The notes: a model not told the origin generated them from the sequence alone. 64,000 nt of DNA from Aquabacterium parvum (GCF_001447195.1 NZ_LFRI01000260.1:1-64000); one strand, 5' to 3'; counted from the stretch's first letter, positions 8,886 through 17,099 are shown. A program made the numbers and translations.

Positions 8886-9374
8886 TCAGCGGTTGCCGAG
8901 ATTTCCAAACTGGGTCAGGCTCATCACCGAAGAGGCGAAGACTGGTCCAGAAGAGATGTGGGTGACGTAGAAGCCGACATCACCATCAGGAAACACACAT
9001 GCGTGCAGGCCGGTGAAGTCGTTTTCCGCAGCCCGTGTCATTTGCCTGATGACTGCGTAGTCCTCTCCCTCTTCGGGGGAAGAAACGAACTCGAAGGTCG
9101 TGAGATGCCACTCATGGATCTCATGTCCGCCAGACAGCTTCAGGCAGGCCCAAAGCGTGAACAGGCGTCGAATCTGATCTGGGGTGATCACTGCGCGCAG
9201 CAGCTCGGGGACGAACAGCCCCTCCGACTGGTGCCTCATGGGCGACACAAAGGTCTGGTCGACCAGGTCGCGAAAGCCATACGGGAGCATCGCAGCGAGC
9301 AGTTGCTCGGCCGTGGCGGCCGGATGGCCTTTCCTTTCGGCCTTCTCATGGGTTTGGGGATCTGACGATGGCAT
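8886..9374 (-). CDS. Hypothetical protein
   Basis: A 162-residue protein. AAAGGATAGGCA lies before the ATG. The N-terminus is polar and disordered-looking; the middle AAMLPYGFRDLVDQTFVSPM and the strand-rich C-terminus (GLHACVFPDGDVGFYVTHIS) look folded. Function unknown. Confidence 0.55.
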   Translation of the reverse strand: MPSSDPQTHEKAERKGHPAATAEQLLAAMLPYGFRDLVDQTFVSPMRHQSEGLFVPELLRAVITPDQIRRLFTLWACLKLSGGHEIHEWHLTTFEFVSSPEEGEDYAVIRQMTRAAENDFTGLHACVFPDGDVGFYVTHISSGPVFASSVMSLTQFGNLGNR

Positions 9375-9510
9375 TGCCTATCCTTTTGTGAAGTGGAAGA
9401 ACGCCATGGGCAGACCCAATGCGGGTGTTGCCACCCGGCGGGTTGGAATGAGGTGTGACTGCAGGCAACGCTCTGCGGTCGTTCTGCGCCTGGCTGGCCA
9501 GGCGTGGTCG

Positions 9511-10617
9511 TTAGCGGATCGTCAGGATGGATCCGAAAAGCGGCGTGTGCGGGGTCAGGTCGATGGCCTTGATGACCGGGACGAACCTGTCGATCGCGAC
9601 GGTGGTTTGCAGGACCGAACCGTCAGGGCGATGGTCGAACTCGCGCGAAATCTCTTTGCGCTTGAACGTGGCGCCTTTGACCAGCAGGATGCGGCTGTCG
9701 CATGAGACCAGGCCGGAGATCTGCCCAGCCGCAAGGGCCAGGGCAAGGTGCCATTGAGACAGGGGGCACAGAGGGCGCCGGTGCGCCTGGATCTGGCCGG
9801 ACCGGAAGATCTGCCTGTAGCGTGGCCACAGCGTCGAGTTCGCCATGCGGCCGGCAATTTCTTGCCCGAGCTGCCTGGGATCGAGTCTCACCAAGGTGAA
9901 GGAGAACTCAAGCTCGGGGATCTCGGGCACCAGGTAGACGCCCGTGTCGTCGAGCTCAATGGCCTCTTGTTGGCCAGCCGCGAAGCCCACCATCTGGCGA
10001 ACCAGTTCTGCGGGAGGATGAGCAGGGCGTCGTTTGACACCGATGATCACGGCTTGTCTGAATGCCTGCTCAGGTGCCTTTCGAACCGATAGCCGGTCAA
10101 AGTTGCGTGCGATCAGGGTCGACAGCTCTTCATCGAGCACATAGAACGGCACGACGAGGATCAGAATGCCTCCCACCTGCAGCGTCTGAAACCACTGCCG
10201 GCAAAAGAGCTTCTCATGACGATCACTGTTACCTCGTTGGAACGCCTCGGCGGTGTTCATGGTGTCGCCGTAGGGTGGGTTGAGGAACAGGAGATTGAAC
10301 GAACCACGGGGCGCGAGCACGTCGGCCATGTCCGCATGAACCACCGTAGCGCCGAACGGCGAGAGAACATGCTGCGCTTGATCGGAGCGATCTTGATCGA
10401 TCTCGATGCAACAGGCCTCTACCTTCGTGCCGTTCCGGCTCAGGTGGTCGATCAGGTGGAGCATCGCAGCGCCTTCGCCGCAGCATGGATCGCAGCTCCG
10501 GATGGCGCCGGCGTCGGTGTCAATTCGGGAGCAGATCGTGGATAGCGTTGCAAGGTCCGTGGGGTAGTAGCCTTGCTTGATGTGGTTGTGAGCCACACGA
10601 GGAAATATCAGTGCCAT
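9511..10617 (-). CDS. N6-adenine-type DNA methyltransferase
   Basis: 368 residues from the ATG at 10617. Motif I is SCDPCCGEGAAMLHL (about 42-54) and motif IV is LNPPYGD (about 110). These mark the gamma-type adenine methylase fold, with AdoMet-binding residues ahead of NPPY. The C-terminal third has no recognised target-recognition domain. It matches the element-borne DUF6094-like class in layout (weak memory match). There is no cognate nuclease nearby; it may modify element DNA or regulate replication. An almost perfect stem-loop precedes the start. Confidence 0.8.
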   Translation of the reverse strand: MALIFPRVAHNHIKQGYYPTDLATLSTICSRIDTDAGAIRSCDPCCGEGAAMLHLIDHLSRNGTKVEACCIEIDQDRSDQAQHVLSPFGATVVHADMADVLAPRGSFNLLFLNPPYGDTMNTAEAFQRGNSDRHEKLFCRQWFQTLQVGGILILVVPFYVLDEELSTLIARNFDRLSVRKAPEQAFRQAVIIGVKRRPAHPPAELVRQMVGFAAGQQEAIELDDTGVYLVPEIPELEFSFTLVRLDPRQLGQEIAGRMANSTLWPRYRQIFRSGQIQAHRRPLCPLSQWHLALALAAGQISGLVSCDSRILLVKGATFKRKEISREFDHRPDGSVLQTTVAIDRFVPVIKAIDLTPHTPLFGSILTIR

Positions 10618-10635
10618 GGCGGTCCTGGGAAGGAT

Positions 10636-10664
10636 GCGGGCACTTCCCGCGGGAAGGTGCCCGC
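10636..10664 (-). promoter_or_regulatory. Long perfect stem-loop in leader of the methyltransferase gene
   Basis: GCGGGCAC (10636-10643) pairs with GTGCCCGC (10657-10664), and the bases between are themselves palindromic (CTTCCCGCGGGAAG). It lies 18 bases upstream of the ATG at 10617. It is expected to affect ribosome access or message stability. Confidence 0.55.
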
Positions 10665-10701
10665 AGGGTAGAAGGAATGGCCGACTTACGTCGGCCATAG
10701 G

Positions 10702-11007
10702 TCAGTGCATCTTCATCCGGTCAAACTGCTCCGGCGTGAAGTGAAGCTGAAGGACTGAGCCTTCGAGTGTCGTGTTGACGGTGCCTCGGAGGACGTCTTC
10801 GGCGAGGTCGACGGGCAGGACCAGGATCTTGGCCATCCGGTCGATCAGATCGTTCAGCTTTGCCTTCAGCTCGATCGTGGCGTCGCTGATGGCGATGGCT
10901 TCGACGAGCTTCTGAAACTGAACGGTGGCAGTCATGAGGGTCATCATGGCGTTCTGATATTCAGAGCCCAGATCAACGACGTGAGTGTGCTGTCCCATGG
11001 TGTTCAT
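10702..11007 (-). CDS. Hypothetical protein
   Basis: 101 residues from the ATG at 11007. No clear ribosome site; a GTG or an upstream ATG at 11064 cannot be excluded. The sequence is strongly helical (AMMTLMTATVQFQKLVEAIA; KLNDLIDRMAKILVLPVDL) and soluble. A hairpin (GGCCGACTTACGTCGGCC, about 10679-10696) follows the gene and may end transcription. No family recognised. Confidence 0.5.
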   Translation of the reverse strand: MNTMGQHTHVVDLGSEYQNAMMTLMTATVQFQKLVEAIAISDATIELKAKLNDLIDRMAKILVLPVDLAEDVLRGTVNTTLEGSVLQLHFTPEQFDRMKMH

Positions 11008-11072
11008 ATGGTGGTTGATTATCTGAAAGAGGGAAGGCCCTGACGCGTATGCGTCAGGGGCCAAGGAAAGGC

Positions 11073-11696
11073 TCAGGAGCCCAGTTTGCTGAGGACCAGC
11101 AAGGCGACCGCAGCGAAGCCTGGGCCTGCCACGTTCGGGTTCTGCTTCATCGCGGCAACGCCACGACCAAGCCAGTACGCGAGGGAGCGCTGCCGTGCTG
11201 CTTGCAGTTGCCGAGCCTCTTGCCGACGCTGTTCAGCTTGTCGTTGAACGACCAACTGATCGGCGGCTTGCGCTTTCTCTTCAGCAGCTTTCTCGGCATT
11301 GCTCTGGGCTTGTGCGAATTCGATCTGACCGCGTTTGATCACGATCTGAGCTTTCACATACAAGCCGGTGAGCGAAGCCTTGAGTTCCGCATCGGAGTCG
11401 AGGAAGTCGACGACCGTCGCAGCTGCGGCGTATTCACCGCGCTCGATCAGCTGCTCGAACTCAACCCAGTGGGCGTTGTTCGAGCGCAGCTGCAGCGGGG
11501 TCATCTCGGTGGCTGGTGACGGAGCGTCACCAGGCACGTGGATTTCCTCGACAGACAGCAAGGTGGGGAAGACCAGTTCGGCGGCATCGGCCTGGTGGTC
11601 GTTGGCGCTGTGGCCACCTTGTGCCAGTGCATCCTTGACGGGTTGCAGCTGGTCAGCGATGGAACCTTGAGCCTTGGGGTGACGACGAGTAGACAT
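11073..11696 (-). CDS. Coiled-coil protein with C-terminal membrane segment
   Basis: 207 residues from the ATG at 11696, with TTGGAGATCC upstream. The middle part is a long charged coiled coil (EKAAEEKAQAADQLVVQRQA). The end VAGPGFAAVALLVLSKLGS is hydrophobic enough for a tail anchor. It is unknown but shares the structured leader with the DUF3577 gene at 15078, so both may be controlled together. Confidence 0.6.
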   Translation of the reverse strand: MSTRRHPKAQGSIADQLQPVKDALAQGGHSANDHQADAAELVFPTLLSVEEIHVPGDAPSPATEMTPLQLRSNNAHWVEFEQLIERGEYAAAATVVDFLDSDAELKASLTGLYVKAQIVIKRGQIEFAQAQSNAEKAAEEKAQAADQLVVQRQAEQRRQEARQLQAARQRSLAYWLGRGVAAMKQNPNVAGPGFAAVALLVLSKLGS

Positions 11697-11699
11697 GTG

Positions 11700-11850
11700 G
11701 ATCTCCAAAAGAAAAGGGGACCCACTACCCGCCATGGGGATTGGATCCCCATAGGGTTGCAATGAAACTCCAAGACCGAGGTCTTTGCTGCTTCTCAGGA
11801 GCCGAGCAGCTAGGGCGATGCGTAACGTGCATCGGTCGGGACGATTAGTC
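11700..11850 (-). ncRNA. Structured leader RNA, copy 1 (DUF3577-motif-like)
   Basis: Read on the minus strand, a hairpin GCTGC/GCAGC (11787-11810) with core CTCGGCTCCTGAG is followed by CTTGGAGTTTCATTGCAACC and by an ATGGGGAT/ATCCCCAT stem before the ATG at 11696. The segment is about 85 percent identical by eye to the leader at 15100-15250. It fits the reported DUF3577 RNA motif only by position and shared core. Covariation has not been checked. Confidence 0.6.
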
Positions 11851-11939
11851 GTCCAGGCTGTGGAACTCCTGTTGTTGTAGCAGCGTGCGGCGTTCAGCTC
11901 AAGGGGTACTTGTGGCGTTTCGCCTGTTCCTGTCAACCA

Positions 11940-11979
11940 GGTTCTTCAAGCAACCAACTTGGCAGATGCTTGAAGAACC
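11940..11979. repeat. 12-bp perfect inverted repeat
   Basis: GGTTCTTCAAGC (11940-11951) and GCTTGAAGAACC (11968-11979) are perfect complements. They lie in a gene-poor stretch between the coiled-coil gene and the DUF3275 gene. This could be a terminator for the DUF3275 transcript or an operator. Confidence 0.5.
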
Positions 11980-12187
11980 CGGCGTGCAAATGACGCCAGG
12001 TCCGGGCTTGGAGGTGTTGTCTGCATAACTGACGTAGTCCATCCCATAGACTCGCTTGCAGCGTGCTCGATTTGCAGACCAGAGCACTACCCATTCACCC
12101 ATTGACTGCCCGCAGGCTAGACGGCACCACGTTCGAGGCCATGGTCACCCTTGCAAAGATACCCCGCCTTGAGCGTGAGCTCTCAGT
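11980..12187. other. Gene-poor interval
   Basis: No convincing coding sequence. A 67-codon minus-strand frame (11899-12102) has no ribosome site and unconvincing composition. Promoter or leader sequence for the downstream minus-strand gene at 11696 is the likely content. Confidence 0.5.
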
Positions 12188-12240
12188 GGGCTATTGCCAG
12201 GCGGTGTTGGCCGACTCGCAATAGCCCGCTGAAACGGGCT
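12188..12240 (-). terminator. Terminator-like pair of hairpins
   Basis: GGGCTATTGC (12188-12197) pairs with GCAATAGCCC (12218-12227), and CCCG/CGGG overlaps next to it. They lie directly downstream (minus direction) of the DUF3275 gene stop. There is no long T-run, so termination efficiency is uncertain. Confidence 0.5.
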
Positions 12241-12257
12241 GGTGGATCATCAGAGCG

Positions 12258-12896
12258 TTACTTCTGAGGTGGCTGCCAGTGCTGATTGGCAAGGTCCAAG
12301 GTGTAGCGAAGGTCCTCGCGCAAGAAATGAATCTGCTGCCTCAGCAGCTGGCGATCGACCGTCGAGTCCAGTTTGACGGGTTCTGTGCCGGCAGAAATGA
12401 GCTCGGCAGTTTCGGCGCCGAACAGGTCAATGAGCTGCTCCAGTCGATCGTCCTTCCGTCCAGCTTGCTGGCGGCGGTTGCGTGGGCCTGAAGCGCCTGC
12501 AGCTCGAGCGTTGGCCGGGCGCTTGGAGGCTACTTCGGTGCGCGCCGGCGGCGGGGTTTCATCTTCCAGCGGATCTCGCTCAGGGAACGTGGCGCCATCG
12601 CTGCTGGTGGGCTCTTCAGCCTCTTTGAGCCGATAGTCGAGGACGCGGGCCTGGATCTCGATGAACACCCTGGTGCGCCAGTTTCTGGACGTGGGCTCAA
12701 GCCTCGATATCCAAAAGTCGCCTTCGTAAGTTCCGGCGTCGAGCTGCTCGACCCACTTGTCGATGACTTTGAAGTCAGCAAGCGGGGTGACCAGTTCTCC
12801 GACCGTGAAGGTCCGGTAGGTCCCGGCGTGCTTCTTGACCGTTAGCGTTCCTGGCAGGCAAATGGAAAAATCAGCCGTCGATGATGGCTTCTTCAT
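12258..12896 (-). CDS. DUF3275 family protein
   Basis: 212 residues from the ATG at 12896, preceded by GGAG. The N-terminal part (SICLPGTLTVKKHAGTYRTF, then VFIEIQARVLDY) and the C-terminal LFGAETAELISAG and VKLDSTVDRQLLRQQ are the hallmarks of DUF3275, a family found mainly on integrative conjugative elements and genomic islands. The middle 100-165 is Pro/Arg/Ala-rich and likely disordered. Biochemical role unknown; its presence supports an ICE-like backbone. Confidence 0.8.
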   Translation of the reverse strand: MKKPSSTADFSICLPGTLTVKKHAGTYRTFTVGELVTPLADFKVIDKWVEQLDAGTYEGDFWISRLEPTSRNWRTRVFIEIQARVLDYRLKEAEEPTSSDGATFPERDPLEDETPPPARTEVASKRPANARAAGASGPRNRRQQAGRKDDRLEQLIDLFGAETAELISAGTEPVKLDSTVDRQLLRQQIHFLREDLRYTLDLANQHWQPPQK

Positions 12897-13030
12897 GCGT
12901 GGACTCCATGAGATGCGCGGAGCCACACTGGCCGCGGCGGACAGCAGGATCCGCGGCGGGTGAGAAGGGTGAACAAGGCGCCGCGTGAGCGGCGCTTTGT
13001 CATGCTTCGAGGTGACCCTGATGGTTCAGA

Positions 13031-13342
13031 TCAGGGCAGTAGGACCGCACAGGTACTGTCAAAGCCGGCGTAGTTTGAGAGGGCTATGCCAGCAAAGAGG
13101 GAGTTCTGATGCAATCGATGAAACTTCAGATCAGGCGAACCTGAACCATCGTCTTTCAGAAGCCGGACGATGTTTAGGGCGCTCGTTTTGATGGAACGAG
13201 CAAACCGGGCGGTGCTTTTGCCGATGAGCACCAACGGGAACAAACCTTTGACTTTCACCAACAGGCAGCGGGCCTGCTCGTGAAAATCAAGATGCAGCCA
13301 TTGTAGCGACCTCCCGCTCGGCTTGAGTATCTGAATGCGCAA
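13031..13342 (-). CDS. Possible hypothetical protein
   Basis: A 103-residue frame, basic and hydrophobic (LVKVKGLFPLVLIGKSTARF). It fills the space between the DUF3275 gene and the next one on the same strand, and its composition is acceptable. There is no good ribosome site. It could be spurious. Confidence 0.35.
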   Translation of the reverse strand: MRIQILKPSGRSLQWLHLDFHEQARCLLVKVKGLFPLVLIGKSTARFARSIKTSALNIVRLLKDDGSGSPDLKFHRLHQNSLFAGIALSNYAGFDSTCAVLLP

Positions 13343-13420
13343 TGAAGAGCGTTCTGATCAGTTGATGGCTTGCACTGGAAAACTCGACACCACCGAGGGA
13401 AACCTCGGTGGTGCTGAGAA

Positions 13421-13954
13421 TCAGGTGGTTGAGTCGATGCAGCGACAGCCTTGGAACTCATCGCCGATCTCTGCCTTGAGCACCCATTCAACAAATCCGG
13501 CGTCGTGCTCATTGGCCAGCAGCATGTCGAACATGCTGCTGATCTGGCCATTGAACGCAAATGCGCGGGTGTCGTTGAGCGACTTCAGCTCTGCAAGCAA
13601 GTAGGTGGTGAAGAGATCTCGTGCGACGTCATGAACCTTGCCGGTGAAGTGCATTCCAGCCAAATCGCCATTCTGGATGCCGAGGCGATCCTGAATGACT
13701 TTGGCCCCGGCATCGAGGGCAGCATGCGTTGCTTGCTCGATCAGTGCATGTGCGTCGGAAGAGTCGGGATGCATAAGCTGGCGGTTGAGAAGTTGGCGGG
13801 CTACTTGGTCAATCCACGCGGTTGCATGGGGGCCGACCAAGCCAAGTGCGGTCTCAGATGAGCGGTGGCCAGCCTGATGATCCAAGCGGGTCATGATGGC
13901 CAAGCTCCTGCAGAGGTCGCTTCTGATGCCTTCGAAGCTGATCGGTTGGCTCAT
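13421..13954 (-). CDS. Hypothetical protein
   Basis: A 177-residue helical soluble protein; its start overlaps the stop of the gene upstream (ATGA, 13951-13954), so the two are coupled. The core (ALIEQATHAALDAGAKVIQD; KVHDVARDLFTTYLL) looks like a helical bundle. No family recognised. Confidence 0.6.
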   Translation of the reverse strand: MSQPISFEGIRSDLCRSLAIMTRLDHQAGHRSSETALGLVGPHATAWIDQVARQLLNRQLMHPDSSDAHALIEQATHAALDAGAKVIQDRLGIQNGDLAGMHFTGKVHDVARDLFTTYLLAELKSLNDTRAFAFNGQISSMFDMLLANEHDAGFVEWVLKAEIGDEFQGCRCIDSTT

Positions 13955-14322
13955 GCTACACCCCCCTTCTTGCGCCGAAGCGATTCAGGCACGTGTGCCG
14001 GATCGCGCAGACGCCAGATGGGGGAAACAACGTAACCTGAGAGGCACGTGCGACCGGTGTCTTCGAACAAACCGCTGGCGAGCATCGGTTCAACAAAGCA
14101 CTCGTTCTCACTCCAGTTCTTGACGTTGAACTCGTCATCGCTGACGTTGCAGCCGTAGGACTTCAGATTGACCGAGAAGGTCGCCAGTGGGCCTGGAAAG
14201 TCGTCCTCGTCGTCGCCGGCACAACTGATCAGCTGGACGAAGATCGCGCCACCTTGGGGGTAGCGTCCGATGTTGATATCCGCCTTGCCATAGGGCGTGT
14301 CCACAGTTCCGATGGTTTTCAT
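13951..14322 (-). CDS. Hypothetical protein, DUF4313-like
   Basis: 123 residues from the ATG at 14322 (GAGGACCC upstream). The order GGAIFVQLISCAGD, LATFSVNLKSYGCNVSDDE, NWSENECFVEPM, and GLFEDTGRTCLSGYVV matches a small plasmid/phage family with a SENE...L..G.....TGR core (DUF4313-like). The function is unknown. A GC-rich hairpin with AAACCCAAG/CTTGGGTTT precedes the gene. Confidence 0.6.
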   Translation of the reverse strand: MKTIGTVDTPYGKADINIGRYPQGGAIFVQLISCAGDDEDDFPGPLATFSVNLKSYGCNVSDDEFNVKNWSENECFVEPMLASGLFEDTGRTCLSGYVVSPIWRLRDPAHVPESLRRKKGGVA

Positions 14323-14397
14323 GATGAATGGGTCCTCAAAAGAAGAAAAACCCAAGGAGCCGAAGCTCGCTTGGGTTTCTATGGGGCCGAATAAGGC

Positions 14398-15078
14398 TTA
14401 GGCTGCGGCGCGGGCGGGACGACGCGAGGTCGGTGCGTTGCGCTGGGCCGGAGCAGGGCGACGAGCTTGTTGGCTCGTGCGCTGCTGTTGCTGTTGCTGA
14501 GGTTCGTCGCGTTGGCGGGAACCGGAGCTGCGAGCATCCTGTGGCGGCTGAGATTGCTGCTGGTCGGCTTCATCACCGAAGGGCTGTCCGTCGTGATGAT
14601 CGTCGTGGCCAGAGTGGTCCTGGTCATTCTGGTCATCATCGAGGCCGGGCAGGTCAATGGCTTGGCCATCGATCTTGCAGGACGTGATCTTGAGCAAACG
14701 ACCTTTGAGGCAGTACCGCGTCTTGGGACGCTGATTGCCTCGACCGTCGTCGGCTTGGATCACATAGGAGTCGGGCTTTGCATCGCCCATACGGAAGCAG
14801 ACGATCACCTTGGCATCCTTGTTCGGGATGGCCTGGTCGATGATGTCGAGCGCGTCCAGGGCCTGCGTGCCCACAACCCGCAGATCGATTTCTCGATAAG
14901 CCACCTTGTTGGAGGGGCCGACGAGTGCATTGATCTTGCAGCAGGTGTACGGATCGCCGTCGTTCGGTTGAACTTCGCGAATCCGATTGAGGTAGCCAAT
15001 GCCTGTGGTGATCAGGTCGAAGAAGGTCACTTCTTCATTGGCGCGGGAAGAGGAAGAGTTGGAAGTGCGGTTTGCCAT
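14398..15078 (-). CDS. DUF3577 (STY4534-family ICE replication) protein
   Basis: 226 residues from the ATG at 15078 with TTTGGAGATCC upstream. Residues 18-120 (TTGIGYLNRIREV; YREIDLRVVGTQAL; KVIVCFRMGDAKPDSYV; CLKGRLLKITSCKIDG) match the DUF3577 domain, which belongs to an ICE family annotated as a replication protein. The C-terminal 80 residues are Gln/Arg/Pro-rich and disordered. It is the best marker of the element type here, and carries the structured leader expected for this gene family. A DNA or single-strand binding role is inferred, not shown. Confidence 0.85.
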   Translation of the reverse strand: MANRTSNSSSSRANEEVTFFDLITTGIGYLNRIREVQPNDGDPYTCCKINALVGPSNKVAYREIDLRVVGTQALDALDIIDQAIPNKDAKVIVCFRMGDAKPDSYVIQADDGRGNQRPKTRYCLKGRLLKITSCKIDGQAIDLPGLDDDQNDQDHSGHDDHHDGQPFGDEADQQQSQPPQDARSSGSRQRDEPQQQQQQRTSQQARRPAPAQRNAPTSRRPARAAA

Positions 15079-15089
15079 GATGGATCTCC

Positions 15090-15250
15090 AAATAAAAAAG
15101 GGACCCATCACCCCTATTGGGATCAGAGTCCCAACAGGGTTGCAATAAAACTCCAAGACCGGGAGGTCTTCGCTGCTTCACAGGAGCCGAGCAGCTTGAG
15201 GGCCATGCGTAACGTGCATGCGTCGGGCCGAAGCCAAGGGAAAACGCCCC
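15090..15250 (-). ncRNA. Structured leader RNA, copy 2 (upstream of DUF3577 gene)
   Basis: On the minus strand: a GCATGCACGTTACGCATGG hairpin, the GCTGC/GCAGC hairpin with CTCGGCTCCTGTGAA (15172-15195), GGAGGTCTTCG pairing region, CTTGGAGTTTTATTGCAACC, then a TTGGGA/TCCCAA stem and GGGTCCC before the ribosome site. The position fits the published DUF3577 RNA motif. Function unknown; probably cis-acting. Confidence 0.7.
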
Positions 15251-15405
15251 GAATCTACACCGCTATTGTTGCAGAGTCAATGCAGGGGGGGGCAAATTCA
15301 CCGGCCGGCATCTATACTCCGCTTCGGAGCCGCTACCAAGCGTGCCTCCCCTGCTTTTCCTCCCTGAGCAGGTGCCTTGTCGTGATGACAGCGCCAAGGC
15401 TTACA
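15251..15405. other. Gene-free stretch before a terminator; possible small RNA
   Basis: No open frame with support. A G-run, a TCCGCTTCGGA hairpin (about 15315-15330) and the following strong terminator at 15406 suggest a short plus-strand transcript. The promoter is not clear. Confidence 0.3.
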
Positions 15406-15436
15406 CCCGCTGGCTTGCCAGCGGGTTTCTTTTTTC
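15406..15436 (+). terminator. Intrinsic terminator with no gene upstream
   Basis: CCCGCTGG (15406-15413) pairs with CCAGCGGG (15418-15425), then TTTCTTTTTT. It is a textbook terminator, but no plus-strand gene precedes it. Confidence 0.8.
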
Positions 15437-15489
15437 GGGGGGATTGATGGGTGCAGGTAGTTGCGTCCATAATCCAAGAGCAAACCGAA

Positions 15490-15600
15490 GGCTCGCCGGT
15501 AGCGAGCCGAATATCACCGTGAGGTGATCAGCTGCTCGGCTCCTGCGAAGCAGCGCATGCGGGGCTACCCGCCTGTGGAGTTACCTACTGTCCAGGCCGC
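15490..15600 (+). ncRNA. Structured leader RNA, copy 3 (plus strand)
   Basis: GCTGCTCGGCTCCTGCGAAGCAGC (15531-15554) repeats the 24-nt hairpin core of the leaders at 11.8 and 15.2 kb in the opposite orientation; only the loop base differs. Flanking hairpins GGCTCGCCGGTAGCGAGCC and ATCACCGTGAGGTGAT precede it. It lies 185 bases upstream of the ATG at 15785. Confidence 0.55.
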
Positions 15601-15784
15601 GTGAGCGATGTCTTGGGCGCTGCATGGCCACTGGCCACCTCCGTTCCCCCGTCTTGGCCACGCCAGGACATTCGTCATCGGCTGATGCCTGCCGATTCAA
15701 TCCGAGGGCTTGCCCTCAAACCCGCATGGGGAATGCTCCCGTGCGGTGGCCTTCCCTTGTGCCTTCAACCTCAAGGAGAAAGCA

Positions 15785-16381
15785 ATGTCTCAACATCACC
15801 TGACCATGTTGCACAACGGTGCGCCAATCCACATCCAGTTGGGATGGGATCGCCCTTTGCATGAGTTCTTCATGCATGTCGAAAAGCTGATCGCCCATGA
15901 TGACGATGACGAGGTGTCCCCTTACCTCTATTCGACGTTCGAGGATCATGAGCTTCGTTCTGGATGCCTGAACCTCGAATACTTCCTCGACAAGCTCAAG
16001 AGTCTCGACATCACGCTTCCTGCGCAGATGATCGAGGACCTCGAGCTCGACAAGCAGAAGAACGTGGGCAACAAGCACGTCGCTTACCACACCGATTTGG
16101 AGCTTGGTGGTCACTTTGTTGGCCTGGCCTCACCTGGCTCTGGTGACCAAATGGTGATCCCTGTGGAGGCTCAACTGCTGCCACTGCGCATCACCTCACG
16201 GGATGCCAAGCACGAGCTGCGCGTCATTAACTCCGGAGAGGGGTGGACGACGGAAGCTGTGCGCGAGGTGTTGGGTCGCTCTGACCTGATCAAGGACCTT
16301 GAGGCGTCGTCAGAGTTCAAGGACTCGGGTGGCGCGCATGCGTTCCTCGGAAGCGTGTGGATTGCCCGCATGACTGCCTGA
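15785..16381 (+). CDS. Hypothetical protein
   Basis: 198 residues from the ATG at 15785 with AAGGAGAAAGC upstream. It is acidic, mixed alpha/beta, with no signal peptide (a LIAHDDDDEVSPYLYSTF segment is notable). It carries the third copy of the structured leader. Family not recognised. Confidence 0.6.
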   Translation: MSQHHLTMLHNGAPIHIQLGWDRPLHEFFMHVEKLIAHDDDDEVSPYLYSTFEDHELRSGCLNLEYFLDKLKSLDITLPAQMIEDLELDKQKNVGNKHVAYHTDLELGGHFVGLASPGSGDQMVIPVEAQLLPLRITSRDAKHELRVINSGEGWTTEAVREVLGRSDLIKDLEASSEFKDSGGAHAFLGSVWIARMTA

Positions 16382-16394
16382 CGAAGCCATTGTT

Positions 16395-16451
16395 GAAACC
16401 CCAAGGGGAGCGCATCCCCGCGGGGCGCTTCCCCATCACCGGAGAAGCAAA
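16395..16451 (+). promoter_or_regulatory. Hairpin leader
   Basis: GGGGAGCGC pairs with GGCGCTTCCCC around ATCCCCGCG, followed by GGAGAAGC and the ATG at 16452. It fits the leader style of the block. Confidence 0.45.
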
Positions 16452-16913
16452 ATGAGTTCGACCATCATCGTCCCAGGCAGTTCATTGCAGGTTGGGCCCG
16501 CATGCAAGCGCGGGCTGACGGCGGCAGAATTGCTCTGCCTCAACTCGCCTTGGGGCAAGCCCGACTATGGCGTGGAGCTGCTGCCTGGCGTCGTCCAGAT
16601 CAGCACGCCGAGCCATGGCGGGTTTCATCTTTCCTCGACGCGGCTCGCCGCAATGCCAGCTCAGCTGCAGGCGGTTCCGACGTTCACTGGGAATCCCTGC
16701 TGGTTTGAGGAGGACTGCGACTGGGCCCTCGTCGCGATCGGCTTTCCTGGTCTTTTCAATGATGAGCACATCCATGCCGCAGTTGAGACGGTACGGCACA
16801 CGTCGTATCACTCGCCTGCGTCGCTTTGGCTGAGCTTGCGGGAGGCCTCATTCATCATCGAGCGCGCAACGCGGGGTGCGGATGCGCTGCGCCAAGCGGG
16901 CAAAGCGGGATGA
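16452..16913 (+). CDS. DUF7007-like protein
   Basis: A 153-residue protein. The segment VVQISTPSHGGFHLSSTRLA and CWFEEDCDWALVAIGFPGLF (about 46-105) is a strong match, from memory, to the plasmid/ICE family DUF7007, with its TPSHGGF and W.EEDC.WA motifs. Function unknown. Larger family members carry more sequence at the C-terminus. Confidence 0.7.
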   Translation: MSSTIIVPGSSLQVGPACKRGLTAAELLCLNSPWGKPDYGVELLPGVVQISTPSHGGFHLSSTRLAAMPAQLQAVPTFTGNPCWFEEDCDWALVAIGFPGLFNDEHIHAAVETVRHTSYHSPASLWLSLREASFIIERATRGADALRQAGKAG

Positions 16914-17035
16914 ATGTGACGCGGCATTGATTGTTGTTCGCGGTGCGGTTACGCCGCTTCTGTTTCTGCCGACTTGTTCATAGCTTAGGTGTCTCGGAAC
17001 ACCCTACGTAGGCAGCACTGCTGTCGATTTTCACA

Positions 17036-17098
17036 ACCCCTGATGGGCTCGCCAGCAGCCCATTGGGGGAGGTGGCCCATCCCACACATGGAGCCATC
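17036..17098 (+). promoter_or_regulatory. Leader with alternative pairings
   Basis: ATGGGC pairs with GCCCAT, and a second GGCCCAT some 17 bases later could pair with the same left arm. GGAGCCATCT then leads to the ATG at 17100. Mutually exclusive hairpins hint at regulation, but sequence alone does not prove it. Confidence 0.4.
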
Positions 17099-17099
17099 T

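Noticed and set aside
11899-12102. 67-codon minus-strand frame
   Set aside because: No ribosome site, overlaps a perfect inverted repeat, and no protein-like features.
14467-15447. 326-codon plus-strand frame opposite the DUF3577 gene
   Set aside because: It crosses the DUF3577 gene, its RNA leader and a terminator region; shadow frame.
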